Numbered from the stretch's first letter, positions 32,395 to 42,292 are shown. The stretch: DNA of 64,000 nucleotides from G963667675 sp964291545 (GCA_964291545.2 OZ219860.1:992001-1056000); one strand, 5' to 3'. The notes: a model not told the origin generated them from the sequence alone. Program-made: numbers and translations.

Positions 32395-33885
32395 ATGGCT
32401 GACAAGGATCTAGCACTGATGGCTCACCTGCTCCGCCGTGCTGGGTTTGGCGCGAGCCGCGACGAACTCGAGGCCAGAGTAGCCCAAGGCTATGACAACG
32501 TAGTTGACGAGTTGCTGAATCCGGGCGAAGGCTTCGGAATCGCAACCGACGAGCTGTTTCGAGCGCATCCGAACTTCATCGAGGGGGCGGACTTTGCTTT
32601 CGCCGCCAGCGAAATCACCTACCGGATGATCAACAGCAAGCACCAGTTGAAAGAGAAAATCGCGTTGTTCTGGCACACCATCCTCTGCTCTGCCGACAGC
32701 AAGGTGTGCAACGAAAGGAACAACATCCTGCAGTACGAATACTTCAGGGAGCATGGCCTGGGCAACTTCAAAGACATGCTGATGTTCATATGCCAAGACC
32801 CATGCATGCTCTACTACCTGGACAACCAGGAGAACCACAAAGACGCCCCCAACGAGAACTTTGGCCGAGAGTTGCTGGAGTTGTTCTCGATGGGCGTGGG
32901 CATGGACGGCGACTTCAACTACACCGAGGACGACGTCAAGGCTTGCGCGAGGGCCTTCACCGGCTGGCAAATCGCGCCGAACTACCCCCTCTTCCCCTAC
33001 GGCAGGACCCCCTTCCAATTCCGCTACGACGCCACCGACCATGACGCCAGCGAAAAGACCTTCCTGGGCGAGACGGGCAACTGGAACGGTGAGGAAGTAG
33101 TGGACATCATCTGCAAACAGCCGGCCACGGCCCGGTTCATCTCTCGGAAACTGTACGACTGGTTCGTAGCCGACGAGACTCCCACTAGGACTTGGCGCTT
33201 GTCGGAGCCCCGGGACCGGAAGGCCCTGGAGGCGCTGGAGAAGGCCTACTTCGACTCCGGCTACGAGATAGGTGAGATGCTGCGGGTCATGTTCAAATCG
33301 GACTTCTTCAAGGACGAGTCGGTCCATTTCGCCAAGGTGAAGAACCCGGCGGAACTGGTGGCTGGGACCATTCGCTTGGCGCAGGCCATATACGACGAAG
33401 AAGACGCCAGCATTCTGGCCACCCAGTCCCGGCAGCGAGGCGAAGGCAACGCTCCGCCAGGGCTGGAGGAAGGCCTGCTGACCACCCACATGGAGATCAA
33501 GTACATGGGCATGGAGCTGCTGCAGCCGCCCACGGTGGAAGGCTGGCAAATGGGCCAGGAATGGATGAACAGCGGCAGCCTTGTGGACCGTGTCAACTTT
33601 GCCACCAGGACTTTCGGAGACACCTCCCTTCCCGGAGTCCAGTCCCTGATCGGCCGCCTGATGGCCAAGGGAGACACCTTGGACGCCGAGCAGGTGGTGG
33701 ACGGTTGCCTCGACCTGATTGGTCCCTTGACCGTCGACGGTGACACCCGCCAGGAAATGGTAGACCACGTAGCCAACGGCGGGCCCATGCGCCACGGCAC
33801 AGAAGAGGAGAAAGCAGAATTTACCAGACGTGCGTCACAGGTATTCCAACTGATTGCCAGCACGTCGGCCTACCAGTTCGGTTAA
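32395..33885 (+). CDS. DUF1800 family protein (unit 1)
   Basis: 496 residues, typical for the family. Marks in order: LLRRAGFGASRDELEARVAQG near the start, IALFWHTILC, NENFGRELLELFSMGV, YTEDDVKACARAFTGW, FISRKLYDWFV, and EGWQMGQEWMNSGSLVDRVNFA. It begins directly at this conserved start, with no signal peptide or membrane helix, and the ribosome site is strong. DUF1800 is usually followed by DUF1501, as here (47 bases downstream), and they are thought to act together; the function is not established. A close paralogue is at 36564. Confidence 0.92.
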   Translation: MADKDLALMAHLLRRAGFGASRDELEARVAQGYDNVVDELLNPGEGFGIATDELFRAHPNFIEGADFAFAASEITYRMINSKHQLKEKIALFWHTILCSADSKVCNERNNILQYEYFREHGLGNFKDMLMFICQDPCMLYYLDNQENHKDAPNENFGRELLELFSMGVGMDGDFNYTEDDVKACARAFTGWQIAPNYPLFPYGRTPFQFRYDATDHDASEKTFLGETGNWNGEEVVDIICKQPATARFISRKLYDWFVADETPTRTWRLSEPRDRKALEALEKAYFDSGYEIGEMLRVMFKSDFFKDESVHFAKVKNPAELVAGTIRLAQAIYDEEDASILATQSRQRGEGNAPPGLEEGLLTTHMEIKYMGMELLQPPTVEGWQMGQEWMNSGSLVDRVNFATRTFGDTSLPGVQSLIGRLMAKGDTLDAEQVVDGCLDLIGPLTVDGDTRQEMVDHVANGGPMRHGTEEEKAEFTRRASQVFQLIASTSAYQFG

Positions 33886-33932
33886 GCCGAAACCTATCGA
33901 GAGACATCAAACCAGTAACGGAGGTAGAGAGT

Positions 33933-35087
33933 ATGGTATCAACAAAGAAGGACCCGACGCTGGCAGTAGTGTTCCTGTCGGGCGGCAACGACGTGTTGAA
34001 CACGTTGATCCCTTATAACGACCCCAACTACCATGACCGTCGCCCCAACGTAAGGGTTCCGGAAGACCAGATGGTGCCGTTTACGGACGACTTGGCATTC
34101 CATCCGGCCTTTGCCCCGATGAAGAGGTTCTGGGACGAGGGCAAGATGGCCATCATACTGGGCACGGGATATCCCCACGGCACCATGTCCCACTTCCGCT
34201 CCGCGGACATCTGGGCCACGTGCGAGCCGGTGGAGCTCCTGATGGACGGTTGGCTGGGCCGGGCGATTCAGGCCTTGGACCCCAACGTGGATAACGTGCT
34301 GACCGGCGTAAACTTCGGCCGTGGACTGCCGAGGGCGATGGCCAAGGAAGGAGTGCCGGTGGCGTCCGTGGGAGACCTGAGCATGTACGGTCTCATGACG
34401 GACTTCGAAAAGGAAGAGGAGCGCAAAGAGGCGTTGGACCTGTTCGGCCGCATGTATGCGCCGCGGGTCGGCGCGGGCGCGGTGGACGGCTTCATCCGGA
34501 GCCTGGGCACCGCGGCGCTGAAAGGCGCAGACATCCTGGCTACTGCACCGTCCAAGTACCAGTCCGACGTTGAATACGAGGTAGGCAACGTGGGCGAATA
34601 CCTGAAGGACATGGTGCAGGTGCACAACGCCGGATTCGGCACCAGGATCATGTTCACCCAGTCGCCCTATAACCAGTGGGACACCCACGCCAACCAGCTT
34701 GGCGCCAACCTGCTGGCCCGGGGCCACGGAGCTTTGCTGGCCAACCAGGCCAACAACTGCGACTCCTTCTTCACCGACCTGCGCAACCTCGACATCAGCG
34801 ACAACGTCACCATGCTGATCTACTCCGAGTTCGGCCGGCGGGCCCAGGACAATGGCTCTGGTACCGACCACGGCGCAGGCGGGGCGGCCTTCGTCATCGG
34901 CGACCACGTCAAGGGCGGCATCTACGGCGAATACCCGTCCCTGAAGTTGGACGAGTTGGACGACGACGGCAACCTGGCGTGGTCCGTCGACTTCCGGTCC
35001 ATCTACACCACCCTGTTGGAGCGATGGATGGGAGTGGACGCCAAGCCTATAGTGGGCGGCTCCTACGAGCACCTGGCCTTCCTGTAA
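33933..35087 (+). CDS. DUF1501 family protein
   Basis: 384 residues. Marks of the family: VFLSGGNDVLNTLIPYND, PYNQWDTHANQLGANLL, and IYSEFGRRAQDNGSGTDHGAGGAAFVIG, a metal-site region similar to the sulfatase/alkaline-phosphatase fold. Most DUF1501 proteins have a Tat signal; this one starts MVSTKKDPTLAVVFL and has none. The gene is only in unit 1; unit 2 lacks it. Start ATG 33933 has GGAGG upstream. The enzymatic role is unknown. Confidence 0.91.
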   Translation: MVSTKKDPTLAVVFLSGGNDVLNTLIPYNDPNYHDRRPNVRVPEDQMVPFTDDLAFHPAFAPMKRFWDEGKMAIILGTGYPHGTMSHFRSADIWATCEPVELLMDGWLGRAIQALDPNVDNVLTGVNFGRGLPRAMAKEGVPVASVGDLSMYGLMTDFEKEEERKEALDLFGRMYAPRVGAGAVDGFIRSLGTAALKGADILATAPSKYQSDVEYEVGNVGEYLKDMVQVHNAGFGTRIMFTQSPYNQWDTHANQLGANLLARGHGALLANQANNCDSFFTDLRNLDISDNVTMLIYSEFGRRAQDNGSGTDHGAGGAAFVIGDHVKGGIYGEYPSLKLDELDDDGNLAWSVDFRSIYTTLLERWMGVDAKPIVGGSYEHLAFL

Positions 35088-35284
35088 GCCGGCCCACTGC
35101 CAACAGGCAAGCCGGAGGCAGCTCCGGTACAGAACCAAGACCAGGGAAAGTTGCGCTGCCCCGCGAAAACGTGGAGCGGCGCAATCCTGCTTCAGGACAT
35201 GTTTATGTTGGCCGACGCTGTGCATCGAAGCAGCCCCGGTCCAGCTAATTCCGCAAACAAGCTTTTGGCATTAGGAGGCTAATC

Positions 35285-36397
35285 GTGGCTAGTGTTCTAG
35301 TAGGTGTCACCGATCGATATTACAGCTACGCTTTCACCGTCGGCGGCGCCGGTTTCCGCATTCCAGTCGACATCGCCTTTGCGCCCGGCGATATTTTCTA
35401 CTCCCTGACCCGGGGCTACGAGCACCCGCCGAGGAGGAACCTCAACTGCCGGGTCAAAATGATGGGCATGACCGACGAGGGTGAGGAGTTGATCACCCAT
35501 TTCGGGGAACTCGGCTCGGAGCCAGGGAAGTTCGTTTGGCCCGCCGGCATTACCCTGGACGACGATACCAACGTCTACGTGTTGGACGAGTACCTGGCCA
35601 GGGTCACCGTTTTCGACAAGGACGGCGAGTTGCTGAACCATTGGGGCGACAACTATGGTTCCGGCGACGGCGAAATGAGCAGGCCTTCGGGCATAGCACG
35701 GCGGGACGACGTCCTGTACATCGTCGACAGCAAGAACCACCGGGTCCAAAAATTCAGCTTGGACGGCAAGTACATAGGCCAGTTCGGCAGCTACGGCTCC
35801 GACAATGGCCAGTTGGACTCGCCCTGGGGCATCGGCCTGGACAAAGACGGCAACGTCTTTGTGGCCGACTGGCGCAACGACCGCATCCAGTCCTTCACCG
35901 CCGACGGCGAGTGGCTGGCCACATTCGGCAGGCCCGGCACAGGCGGCGACACGGACATAGTCCGGCATCACGGCGGACTGAAGCTGGTGGAACGCGTCCC
36001 AGGGGAATTCAACCGTCCTTCAGGCGTCTGCGTCGACGACGACGGGGACATCTACGTGGCCGACTGGCTCAACAACCGGGTCCAGATCTTGACGCCGGAC
36101 GGCAAGTACATTACCCAGATAACCGGCAACGCCGGTCTGTCCAAGTCTGCCAAAGAACAGCTGGCTCCCGCCCCGGACTTGATCCGGCAGCGCAACCTGG
36201 CCCTGCAGGAATCGTCAATCCAGGAAAAGCTGTTGTGGAGCCCCAACAACGTCAGGTTCGAACAGAAGCGCAACAGGGTGTGGATATCGGACTCCAACCG
36301 GCACCGGTTCCAGGTATACCAGAAGAACACGGAGTCGGTGCTGAACAACCTGGAAACGCTGACCATGGAAGGGGCTATCAAAGGCCTGGTGGCCTAG
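35285..36397 (+). CDS. NHL-repeat beta-propeller protein (unit 1)
   Basis: 370 residues from GTG 35285, with AGGAGG upstream. About six NHL repeats form a beta-propeller, with recurring units such as PSGIARRDDVLYIVDSKNHRVQKFSLDGKY, SPWGIGLDKDGNVFVADWRNDRIQSF and RPSGVCVDDDGDIYVADWLNNRVQI. NHL propellers bind proteins or RNA or act as hydrolases. No signal peptide. The gap of 197 bases after DUF1501 could hold its own promoter. A close copy is at 38134. The C-terminus (EGAIKGLVA) matches that copy. Confidence 0.88.
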   Translation: MASVLVGVTDRYYSYAFTVGGAGFRIPVDIAFAPGDIFYSLTRGYEHPPRRNLNCRVKMMGMTDEGEELITHFGELGSEPGKFVWPAGITLDDDTNVYVLDEYLARVTVFDKDGELLNHWGDNYGSGDGEMSRPSGIARRDDVLYIVDSKNHRVQKFSLDGKYIGQFGSYGSDNGQLDSPWGIGLDKDGNVFVADWRNDRIQSFTADGEWLATFGRPGTGGDTDIVRHHGGLKLVERVPGEFNRPSGVCVDDDGDIYVADWLNNRVQILTPDGKYITQITGNAGLSKSAKEQLAPAPDLIRQRNLALQESSIQEKLLWSPNNVRFEQKRNRVWISDSNRHRFQVYQKNTESVLNNLETLTMEGAIKGLVA

Positions 36398-36469
36398 TCA
36401 ATAAACCCCGCCGAGCAGCTTGGGAAGCAACTCTCGGCCAGCTGGCCAACACAACAGGATAACCAACGG

Positions 36470-36515
36470 AATCGCCGGTGTGCCGGGGGGAGCTTCCTCC
36501 AAGCCACCGGCGATT
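36470..36515 (+). terminator. Stem-loop between the two DUF1800 units
   Basis: AATCGCCGGTG (36470-36480) pairs exactly with CACCGGCGATT (36505-36515) around a 24-base loop that can form an inner hairpin. Followed by GCTATTT, a weak U-tail. Possible terminator or processing site before unit 2. Confidence 0.5.
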
Positions 36516-36563
36516 GCTATTTCGGGCAACGTCGGGATAAGACGGTAATTCGGGGAGGCACGA

Positions 36564-38054
36564 ATGGCTGACAAGGACCTCGCGCTAATGGCCCACCTGA
36601 TGCGGCGCGCCGGCTTCGGCGCCAGCAGGGAGGAACTGGAGGCCAGGGTAGCGCAAGGCTACGACAACGTGGTGGAAGAGCTGCTGAATCCCGGCAACGA
36701 TCCCGGCATCGAAGTAGACGAGCTGTTCCGGTACTTTCCCGATTACGTTGAAAGCGCGGACTTTGCCTATGCCGCCAGCGAACTTGCTTACCGGATGATC
36801 AATAGCAGGACCCAGTTAAGAGAGAAAATCGCCCTGTTCTGGCACACCGTCCTCTGCGCGGCGGACAGCAAGGTGTGCAACGAACGAAACAACATATTCC
36901 AAATCGACCACTTCCGGGACCATGGAATGGGCAACTTCAAAGACTTGCTGAAGTTCATCGCCAGGGACCCGTGCATGCTCTACTACCTGGACAACCAGGA
37001 GAACCACAAGGACGCCATCAACGAGAACTTCGGTCGTGAGCTCCTGGAGTTGTTTTCCATGGGCGTGGGAATGGACGGCGACTACAACTACACCGAAGAC
37101 GACGTCAAGGCCTGCGCCAGGGCCTTCACCGGCTGGGGCATGGCCCCCAACGCTCCACTGTTCCCCTATGGCCGGACTCCTTTCCAGTTCCGCTACGATC
37201 CGGGTGACCACGACGACGGCGAGAAGACTTTCCTGGGCGAGACCGGGAACTGGAACGGCGACGACGTCATAGAGATAATCTGCAAACAGCCGGCCACTGC
37301 CCGCTTCATCTCACGAAAGCTGTACGACTGGTTCGTGGCCGACGAGGCACCGACGCGGACGTGGCGGCTGTCGGAGCCACGGGACAGGGAGGCGCTGGAA
37401 GCGCTTGAGCAGGCCTACTTTGACTCCGGTTATGAAATCAAAGAAATGCTGCGGGTATTATTCACCTCAGATTTCTTCAAGGACGAGTCGGCCCACTTCG
37501 CCAAGGTGAAGAACCCGGCCGAACTGGTGGTGGGAACGATTCGCATGGCGCAAGCCCTGTACCAGCAGCCGCGGGCCGGGGTGCTCACCGCCCAGCGCCG
37601 GGAACGAGGCGAAGGGGGCGTTCCGCCCGGTGTCGAGGACGGCATGCTGGCCACTCACTTGGAAATCAAATACATGGGTATGGAATTGCTGCAGCCGCCC
37701 ACGGTGGAAGGCTGGCAAATGGGCCAGGAATGGATGAACAGCGGCAGCCTCGTCGACCGGGTCAACTACGCCACCAAGGTATTTGGAGACGCCGAACTCC
37801 CCGGGGTAAAGTCAATGATCGACCGCCTGATGGCCATAGGCGAGGTCCCCACCGCCGAGCAGGTGGTTGACGGTTCCCTGGACCTGATGGGACCCATGAC
37901 GGTGGACGACGCTACCCGACAGGAGATGGTCGACCATGTGACCGCCGGCGGGGAAATGCGCCACGGCACGGCAGAGGAACAGGCGGAATTTACCCGGCGG
38001 GCGGCCCAGGTGTTCCAACTGGTCGCCAGCACGTCGGCCTACCAGTTCGGCTAG
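36564..38054 (+). CDS. DUF1800 family protein (unit 2)
   Basis: 496 residues, same length as unit 1 and colinear with it: same start MADKDLALMAHL, MRRAGFGASREELEARVAQG, and the same internal marks (FWHTVLC, NENFGRELLELFSMGV, EGWQMGQEWMNSGSLVDRVNYA). Differences are spread along the chain, so this is an old duplicate under selection rather than a fresh copy. No signal peptide. GGGGAGG precedes the ATG. No DUF1501 gene follows; the NHL gene comes next after 79 bases. Confidence 0.92.
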   Translation: MADKDLALMAHLMRRAGFGASREELEARVAQGYDNVVEELLNPGNDPGIEVDELFRYFPDYVESADFAYAASELAYRMINSRTQLREKIALFWHTVLCAADSKVCNERNNIFQIDHFRDHGMGNFKDLLKFIARDPCMLYYLDNQENHKDAINENFGRELLELFSMGVGMDGDYNYTEDDVKACARAFTGWGMAPNAPLFPYGRTPFQFRYDPGDHDDGEKTFLGETGNWNGDDVIEIICKQPATARFISRKLYDWFVADEAPTRTWRLSEPRDREALEALEQAYFDSGYEIKEMLRVLFTSDFFKDESAHFAKVKNPAELVVGTIRMAQALYQQPRAGVLTAQRRERGEGGVPPGVEDGMLATHLEIKYMGMELLQPPTVEGWQMGQEWMNSGSLVDRVNYATKVFGDAELPGVKSMIDRLMAIGEVPTAEQVVDGSLDLMGPMTVDDATRQEMVDHVTAGGEMRHGTAEEQAEFTRRAAQVFQLVASTSAYQFG

Positions 38055-38133
38055 GCAAGAGGTCCCCGGCGACGTTATGGGGACAATCCCTCCCCAAATT
38101 TATGTAAACCTGCCTGTCAAGTAGGAGGAAATC

Positions 38134-39249
38134 GTGGCAAGTGTCTTGCTGGGAGTTACCGACCGGTTCTACACCTACAGCTTCACCGCCGGCGGTCCCG
38201 CCCAGTTTCTGCGCATCCCGATAGACCTTGTTCTGGCGCCGGACGACGTTATCTATGCGGTCAACCGGGGCTACGAACATCCCATCGGCAATGCCAATAA
38301 CGTTCATGTCAAGGTCTTCAAGCTGGACGACGGCGGGGAAGAGATGATCACCCGGTTCGGCGCTTATGGAGCGGAGCCCGGCCAGTTCCGGTGGCCCACG
38401 TCCATTGCCCTGGACAAAGACACCAACGTTTACGTATGCGACGAATTCCTGCACCGCATCACCATCTGGGACAAAGAGGGCGAGTACCTCGGCCATTGGG
38501 GCACTCTGGGGTCCGGCGACGGCGAGATAAACGGGCCTTCCGGCCTGGCCATCCGGGACGACGTCATGTTCCTGGTGGACAGCCAGAACCACCGTGTCCA
38601 GAAGGTCACCCTGGACGGCAAGTACATCGGCCAGTTCGGTAGCTTCGGGGACGGCCCGGGGCAACTGAACAACCCGTGGGGCATTGGCCTGGACAAGGAC
38701 GGCAACGTGTTCATCGCCGACTGGCGCAACGACCGCATCCAGTCCTTCACCGCCGACGGCGAGTGGCTGGCCAGCTTTGGAACGCCGGGCACCGGCGGGG
38801 ACACGTCGATAGCACGAGTAAACGGCGGCATCAGAAAGACTCCCCTACCCCTGGGAGTGTTCAACCGGCCCTCGGGCGTCTGCGTCGACAATGACGGGGA
38901 CATTTACGTTGCCGACTGGTTGAACAACCGGGTACAGGTCCTGACCGCGGACGGCAGGTTCATCACCGAGATAACCGGGGACGCGGGCCTATCCAAGATG
39001 GGCGCAGAGCAACTGGCGCCGGCTCCAGACATGATCCGCCAGCGCAACCTGGCGTTGCAGATGGACTCGGGACAGGAGAAGACCCTGTGGGCGCCGATGG
39101 CGGTGAAGTTCGATGAGAAGCGGCGGCGGCTCATCATAGTGGACACCGCGCGCAAGCGGCTGCAGATATACCAGAAAAGCACCGAGGCGATATTGACCAA
39201 CCGGGAGACACTGACCACGGAAGGGGCGTACAAGGGGCTCGTGGCTTAG
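38134..39249 (+). CDS. NHL-repeat beta-propeller protein (unit 2)
   Basis: 371 residues from GTG 38134, with TAGGAGG upstream. Colinear with the protein at 35285, with the same repeat layout (GPSGLAIRDDVMFLVDSQNHRVQ, NPWGIGLDKDGNVFIADWRNDRIQSF) and the same C-terminus (EGAYKGLVA). About six blades. No signal peptide. Follows DUF1800 unit 2 directly and is ended by a terminator at 39308. Confidence 0.88.
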   Translation: MASVLLGVTDRFYTYSFTAGGPAQFLRIPIDLVLAPDDVIYAVNRGYEHPIGNANNVHVKVFKLDDGGEEMITRFGAYGAEPGQFRWPTSIALDKDTNVYVCDEFLHRITIWDKEGEYLGHWGTLGSGDGEINGPSGLAIRDDVMFLVDSQNHRVQKVTLDGKYIGQFGSFGDGPGQLNNPWGIGLDKDGNVFIADWRNDRIQSFTADGEWLASFGTPGTGGDTSIARVNGGIRKTPLPLGVFNRPSGVCVDNDGDIYVADWLNNRVQVLTADGRFITEITGDAGLSKMGAEQLAPAPDMIRQRNLALQMDSGQEKTLWAPMAVKFDEKRRRLIIVDTARKRLQIYQKSTEAILTNRETLTTEGAYKGLVA

Positions 39250-39307
39250 CCGGAGACAATATCGGGCCCAGCTAACAGGGTTACAAACGCAGCAAGCTGA
39301 CTAAATG

Positions 39308-39328
39308 ACCCCGGCGATGAGCCGGGGT
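39308..39328 (+). terminator. Intrinsic terminator after unit 2
   Basis: ACCCCGGC (39308-39315), loop GATGA, GCCGGGGT (39321-39328), then TATTTG. Shared, in reverse, with the MFS gene that is convergent. Confidence 0.75.
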
Positions 39329-39353
39329 TATTTGTTGCGGTGAATGTGCCGAA

Positions 39354-40607
39354 TCAGCCGCTGCGGGCCTGCCTGGCCGCAGCTACTTCGGCCAGGACGT
39401 CGGCCGGCGGCGGCCTGAGCAATATCCCGCCCACGGCCAATAGCAGGCCCAGGAAGCTGACTATGAATAGGGCTTGTTGCAGGTCGCCCAACACGTCCCA
39501 AAGGAATCCGGCAAGCAGCGAGCCCAGAGCCAGGCCGCCCAAACCGAAGGTCTGGCTGAAGCTAGCGGCCAGTGCGGCCTCCCTGCGCCGCAGGTTTGGA
39601 AGCTGCAGCGGCACCGCCGCCAACACCGGCCAGTGCCCCCAGGTAACGCCGTTGAGCAGCGCCAGGCCCAACAATATATGTACGGAACCTGTCTGGGTCA
39701 TGCCGGCATAGGTGCCGGCCATGACCAGACCAAGGATTCCCAGCAGGACGTTCCGCTTGCCGGTGACGAATACCAAGTACCCGAATCCCACTCCGGCGGC
39801 ACCGCCGACTACGGTGGCCATGGCCAGGACCATCCCCGACCACCTCCACAATGAGCGGCCGTACTCCTCCTCGAACAATGTTGGAAGGAAGTAGACGAAG
39901 GCGCTGAGACACATGGCTGGACCCAAGAATCCCAGGCCTGTCAGCCAAAGGTCGCGGTGCATAAGGCCGCCCATCAGGTCGCCCGCGTCCCTGGGCTCGG
40001 CCGGTCCTTGGCCCTCGGCGGCGGTCCGCTCTTTACCCAGCAGGAACCAGACGAGGGTCAACGCCACTAATAGCGCGCCGAAGATGTGCAGCGTTAGCCT
40101 CCAGTCTTCGCCCAAGGCCGTGAAAAAGGACTGAGCGGCTACCAGTCCGCCCCCGAAGAGTACTCCGAAGAGGGCATTGTCTAAAGTTGTGGCCAAGACT
40201 GCGTCCCGCCCCGGAAACCACTGGCGTATCAGGATGGCCCTGGCCGGCTGGGATGCAAGCCGGCATACGCCGAACATCACGCGGCCGGCGAGCAGCACGA
40301 CAAAGACGGGGGCCCAACCCTGAACGAAGAAGAACAGCCCGCTAAGGAAGAACGAAAGTGTGGTCGTTGCTCTAACAGAGTACCTGGCAAACCACCAGGT
40401 TGCCGGGATTCCCAGGGCCAGGCTGGGCCAGAAGGCGGCGGACCCCACTATGCCCTGCTGATAGGGAGCGAGGTTCAGGTCGTCGGTTATGAAGGGCAGC
40501 ATCACCCCCAGGGCGGAAGACAACATGGCCCCAGAGGTGACGTTGGTGTAGTACAGCCCCACTACCACCCAACGATAGTAGAAGTCGTCTTGCAGGCGCT
40601 TGATCAT
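39354..40607 (-). CDS. MFS transporter
   Basis: 417 residues with about 12 hydrophobic helices (WVVVGLYYTNVTSGAMLSSA, GIPATWWFARYSVRATTTLSFFLSG, and near the C-terminus LGSLLAGFLWDVLGDLQQALF). The loop 2-3 signature is partly visible in RVMFGVCRLASQPARAI. It is a secondary transporter; the monocarboxylate/oxalate-formate-like groups have the same N-terminus. Substrate unknown. It shares its terminator zone with the NHL gene and is separated from the isochorismatase-like gene by 154 bases. Confidence 0.85.
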   Translation of the reverse strand: MIKRLQDDFYYRWVVVGLYYTNVTSGAMLSSALGVMLPFITDDLNLAPYQQGIVGSAAFWPSLALGIPATWWFARYSVRATTTLSFFLSGLFFFVQGWAPVFVVLLAGRVMFGVCRLASQPARAILIRQWFPGRDAVLATTLDNALFGVLFGGGLVAAQSFFTALGEDWRLTLHIFGALLVALTLVWFLLGKERTAAEGQGPAEPRDAGDLMGGLMHRDLWLTGLGFLGPAMCLSAFVYFLPTLFEEEYGRSLWRWSGMVLAMATVVGGAAGVGFGYLVFVTGKRNVLLGILGLVMAGTYAGMTQTGSVHILLGLALLNGVTWGHWPVLAAVPLQLPNLRRREAALAASFSQTFGLGGLALGSLLAGFLWDVLGDLQQALFIVSFLGLLLAVGGILLRPPPADVLAEVAAARQARSG

Positions 40608-40761
40608 GGTGTGCCCATGGGCAGCATATCACCTCGGCTGGAAACCAGGGAGAATGGTAGCAGGAAACCGGCTGGATTGGGCGATGGCGGCCTGGGGTGC
40701 GGTCGTTCAGTGGCTTCCGAGGTTGGCTGCCGGGAACTGGACTCGGGGTTGACGGGAGCGG

Positions 40762-41478
40762 CTATGGGCCGCCCCCGGCCCGGCGTTCCGCCAGGTATTC
40801 CAGCGCGTCGGCCAGGGATATGACGTCGGCGTACTTGTAGTGCATGTCGAACAGGTTCATGGCGTGGGCTGCCTGGTGGCGGTCGAAGACGCACTCCTCT
40901 ACAACCATCATGCGGTAGCCCTCGGTGCACCCGTCGACGACGCTGGCCCTGACGCAGCCGCTGGTGGCTTCGCCGCAGGTGATTATCGTATCGACCCTGT
41001 GGTAGTTGAAATGGCTCACCAGCGGGGTGCCCCAGAAGGCGCTTGCCGAGGCCTTGCGCACCACCGGCTCGCCGGGGAGGGGCGCAACCTCGTCTATGAT
41101 GTCCCAGCGGCGGGCACGGCGGGCCATGGCCTCCGGGCTGCGATCGCTGGACCCGTATATCTCGCGGCGGTCCCGGTGCCCCGCCAGGCCGTCCTCTGCG
41201 CGGCCGGTGACGTGGACAATCGGGATGCCGGTGTCCCTGGCGGCCGCCAGCAGGGTCTGTATATGCGGCACGGCGTCCCAGGCGGCCAGGCCGCAACTGG
41301 CCGGCCAGTCGTCTATGGCGTCGACAACCTGCTGGGGTTTGTCTCCGAATACCCACCGGTACAGGTCGATGAGCAGCAGGGCCGGCTTCTCACCGAATCC
41401 AATTGGGCGATGCTCGCTCTTGGCCAAATGGGCCCGGTCCTGTTCCGTAAGGTATGGTTCCCAAACTCGCCCGGCCAT
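40762..41478 (-). CDS. Isochorismatase-like cysteine hydrolase
   Basis: 238 residues. The Asp-Lys-Cys catalytic set can be placed: D in ALLLIDLYR, K in VVRKASASAFWGT, and C in EATSGCVRASVVDG. Members hydrolyse isochorismate, nicotinamide, N-carbamoylsarcosine or related amides. The residues around the Cys (TSGCVRAS) fit the N-carbamoylsarcosine amidohydrolase-like group. GGAGAG precedes ATG 41478. Substrate not certain. It lies upstream of the MFS gene on the same strand, so the two may be a transport/hydrolysis pair. Confidence 0.87.
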   Translation of the reverse strand: MAGRVWEPYLTEQDRAHLAKSEHRPIGFGEKPALLLIDLYRWVFGDKPQQVVDAIDDWPASCGLAAWDAVPHIQTLLAAARDTGIPIVHVTGRAEDGLAGHRDRREIYGSSDRSPEAMARRARRWDIIDEVAPLPGEPVVRKASASAFWGTPLVSHFNYHRVDTIITCGEATSGCVRASVVDGCTEGYRMMVVEECVFDRHQAAHAMNLFDMHYKYADVISLADALEYLAERRAGGGP

Positions 41479-41619
41479 GACCTTCTCTCCGGCTGAGGAA
41501 TGCCGCTAACCCAAAAGATTTCCTGCCCGGACAGCGCCGAAGGCTCCCCAGGGGAGGTTGGGCGAATCTATCACCCGCCGCCGCGGCCAGTCAATAGCAG
41601 GTCCCACTAGCCAAGAATG

Positions 41620-41648
41620 TTGACCCTCCATTGGCCCTGTGCTAGATT
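41620..41648 (+). promoter_or_regulatory. Promoter of the RNase P RNA gene
   Basis: TTGACC (41620-41625), a 17-base spacer, TAGATT (41643-41648). The expected start at about 41655 is exactly the 5' end of the RNA fold, which supports both. Confidence 0.75.
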
Positions 41649-41653
41649 GCGGA

Positions 41654-42117
41654 AGAGAGCCAGGTAGGCCGGGTGACCGCCGCGAGGGATCCGATGCGTC
41701 GGGGCCGTCGGGGAGGAAAGTCCGGGCTCCTCCGGGCAGGGTGCTGGGTAACGCCCAGGCTTCCACAGCCGGTTTCCGATTCGTCGGGGCCGCTGTGGGG
41801 GACGGAAAGTGGCACAGAAACATACCGTCCTTCCAGAGATGGGAGGATAAGGGTGAAATCGGACGGTAAGAGCGTCCGGTCGTCTACGGTGACGCAGCGA
41901 CGGCCAAACCCCACCTGGAGCAAGGCCAAATAGGGGGACTTTGGGCGCCCGGCCCGTCCCCGGGTTGGCCGCTCGACCTCGGTGGCAACACCGTCCCGCC
42001 CAGCGGGAACTCAACGGCCCTCAAGGCCGCCGAGTGGGCTAGATAGATGGTCACCGTCCTTGTTCCAATCTAGGGGCAAGGATACAAAACCCGGCTTACA
42101 GGCCTGCGTGGCTCTCT
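41654..42117 (+). ncRNA. rnpB: RNase P RNA
   Basis: About 464 bases. The P1 ends AGAGAGCCA and TGGCTCTCT pair at the two limits. The universal core GAGGAAAGTCCGGGCTC (near 41714-41730) and the 3' ACAAAACCCGGCTTACAGG (near 42084-42102) form P4 and are diagnostic. Conserved ACAGAAACATACCG lies near 41815. It is the catalytic RNA that trims tRNA 5' ends, working with RnpA. The size and stems suggest the bacterial A type, without a full fold. Confidence 0.93.
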
Positions 42118-42171
42118 CCTTTCCTTAGTTTGACCCCGGCAACCCCCTAGCTGCCGCAGCTTCAACGCAGG

Positions 42172-42200
42172 TTGACGAATATCGCCGCTCTAGCTATGAT
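42172..42200 (+). promoter_or_regulatory. Candidate promoter for the PHP gene
   Basis: TTGACG (42172-42177), a 17-base spacer, TATGAT (42195-42200), about 90 bases upstream of ATG 42293. Confidence 0.6.
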
Positions 42201-42292
42201 TGACGCCGACCCGACGCCTGCCGTGCCTGAGTCTTGGCCCCTGATTGCTAAGCCGACAGACGCCGCCTCCATAAGGAGACTCCTCCGCCAGC

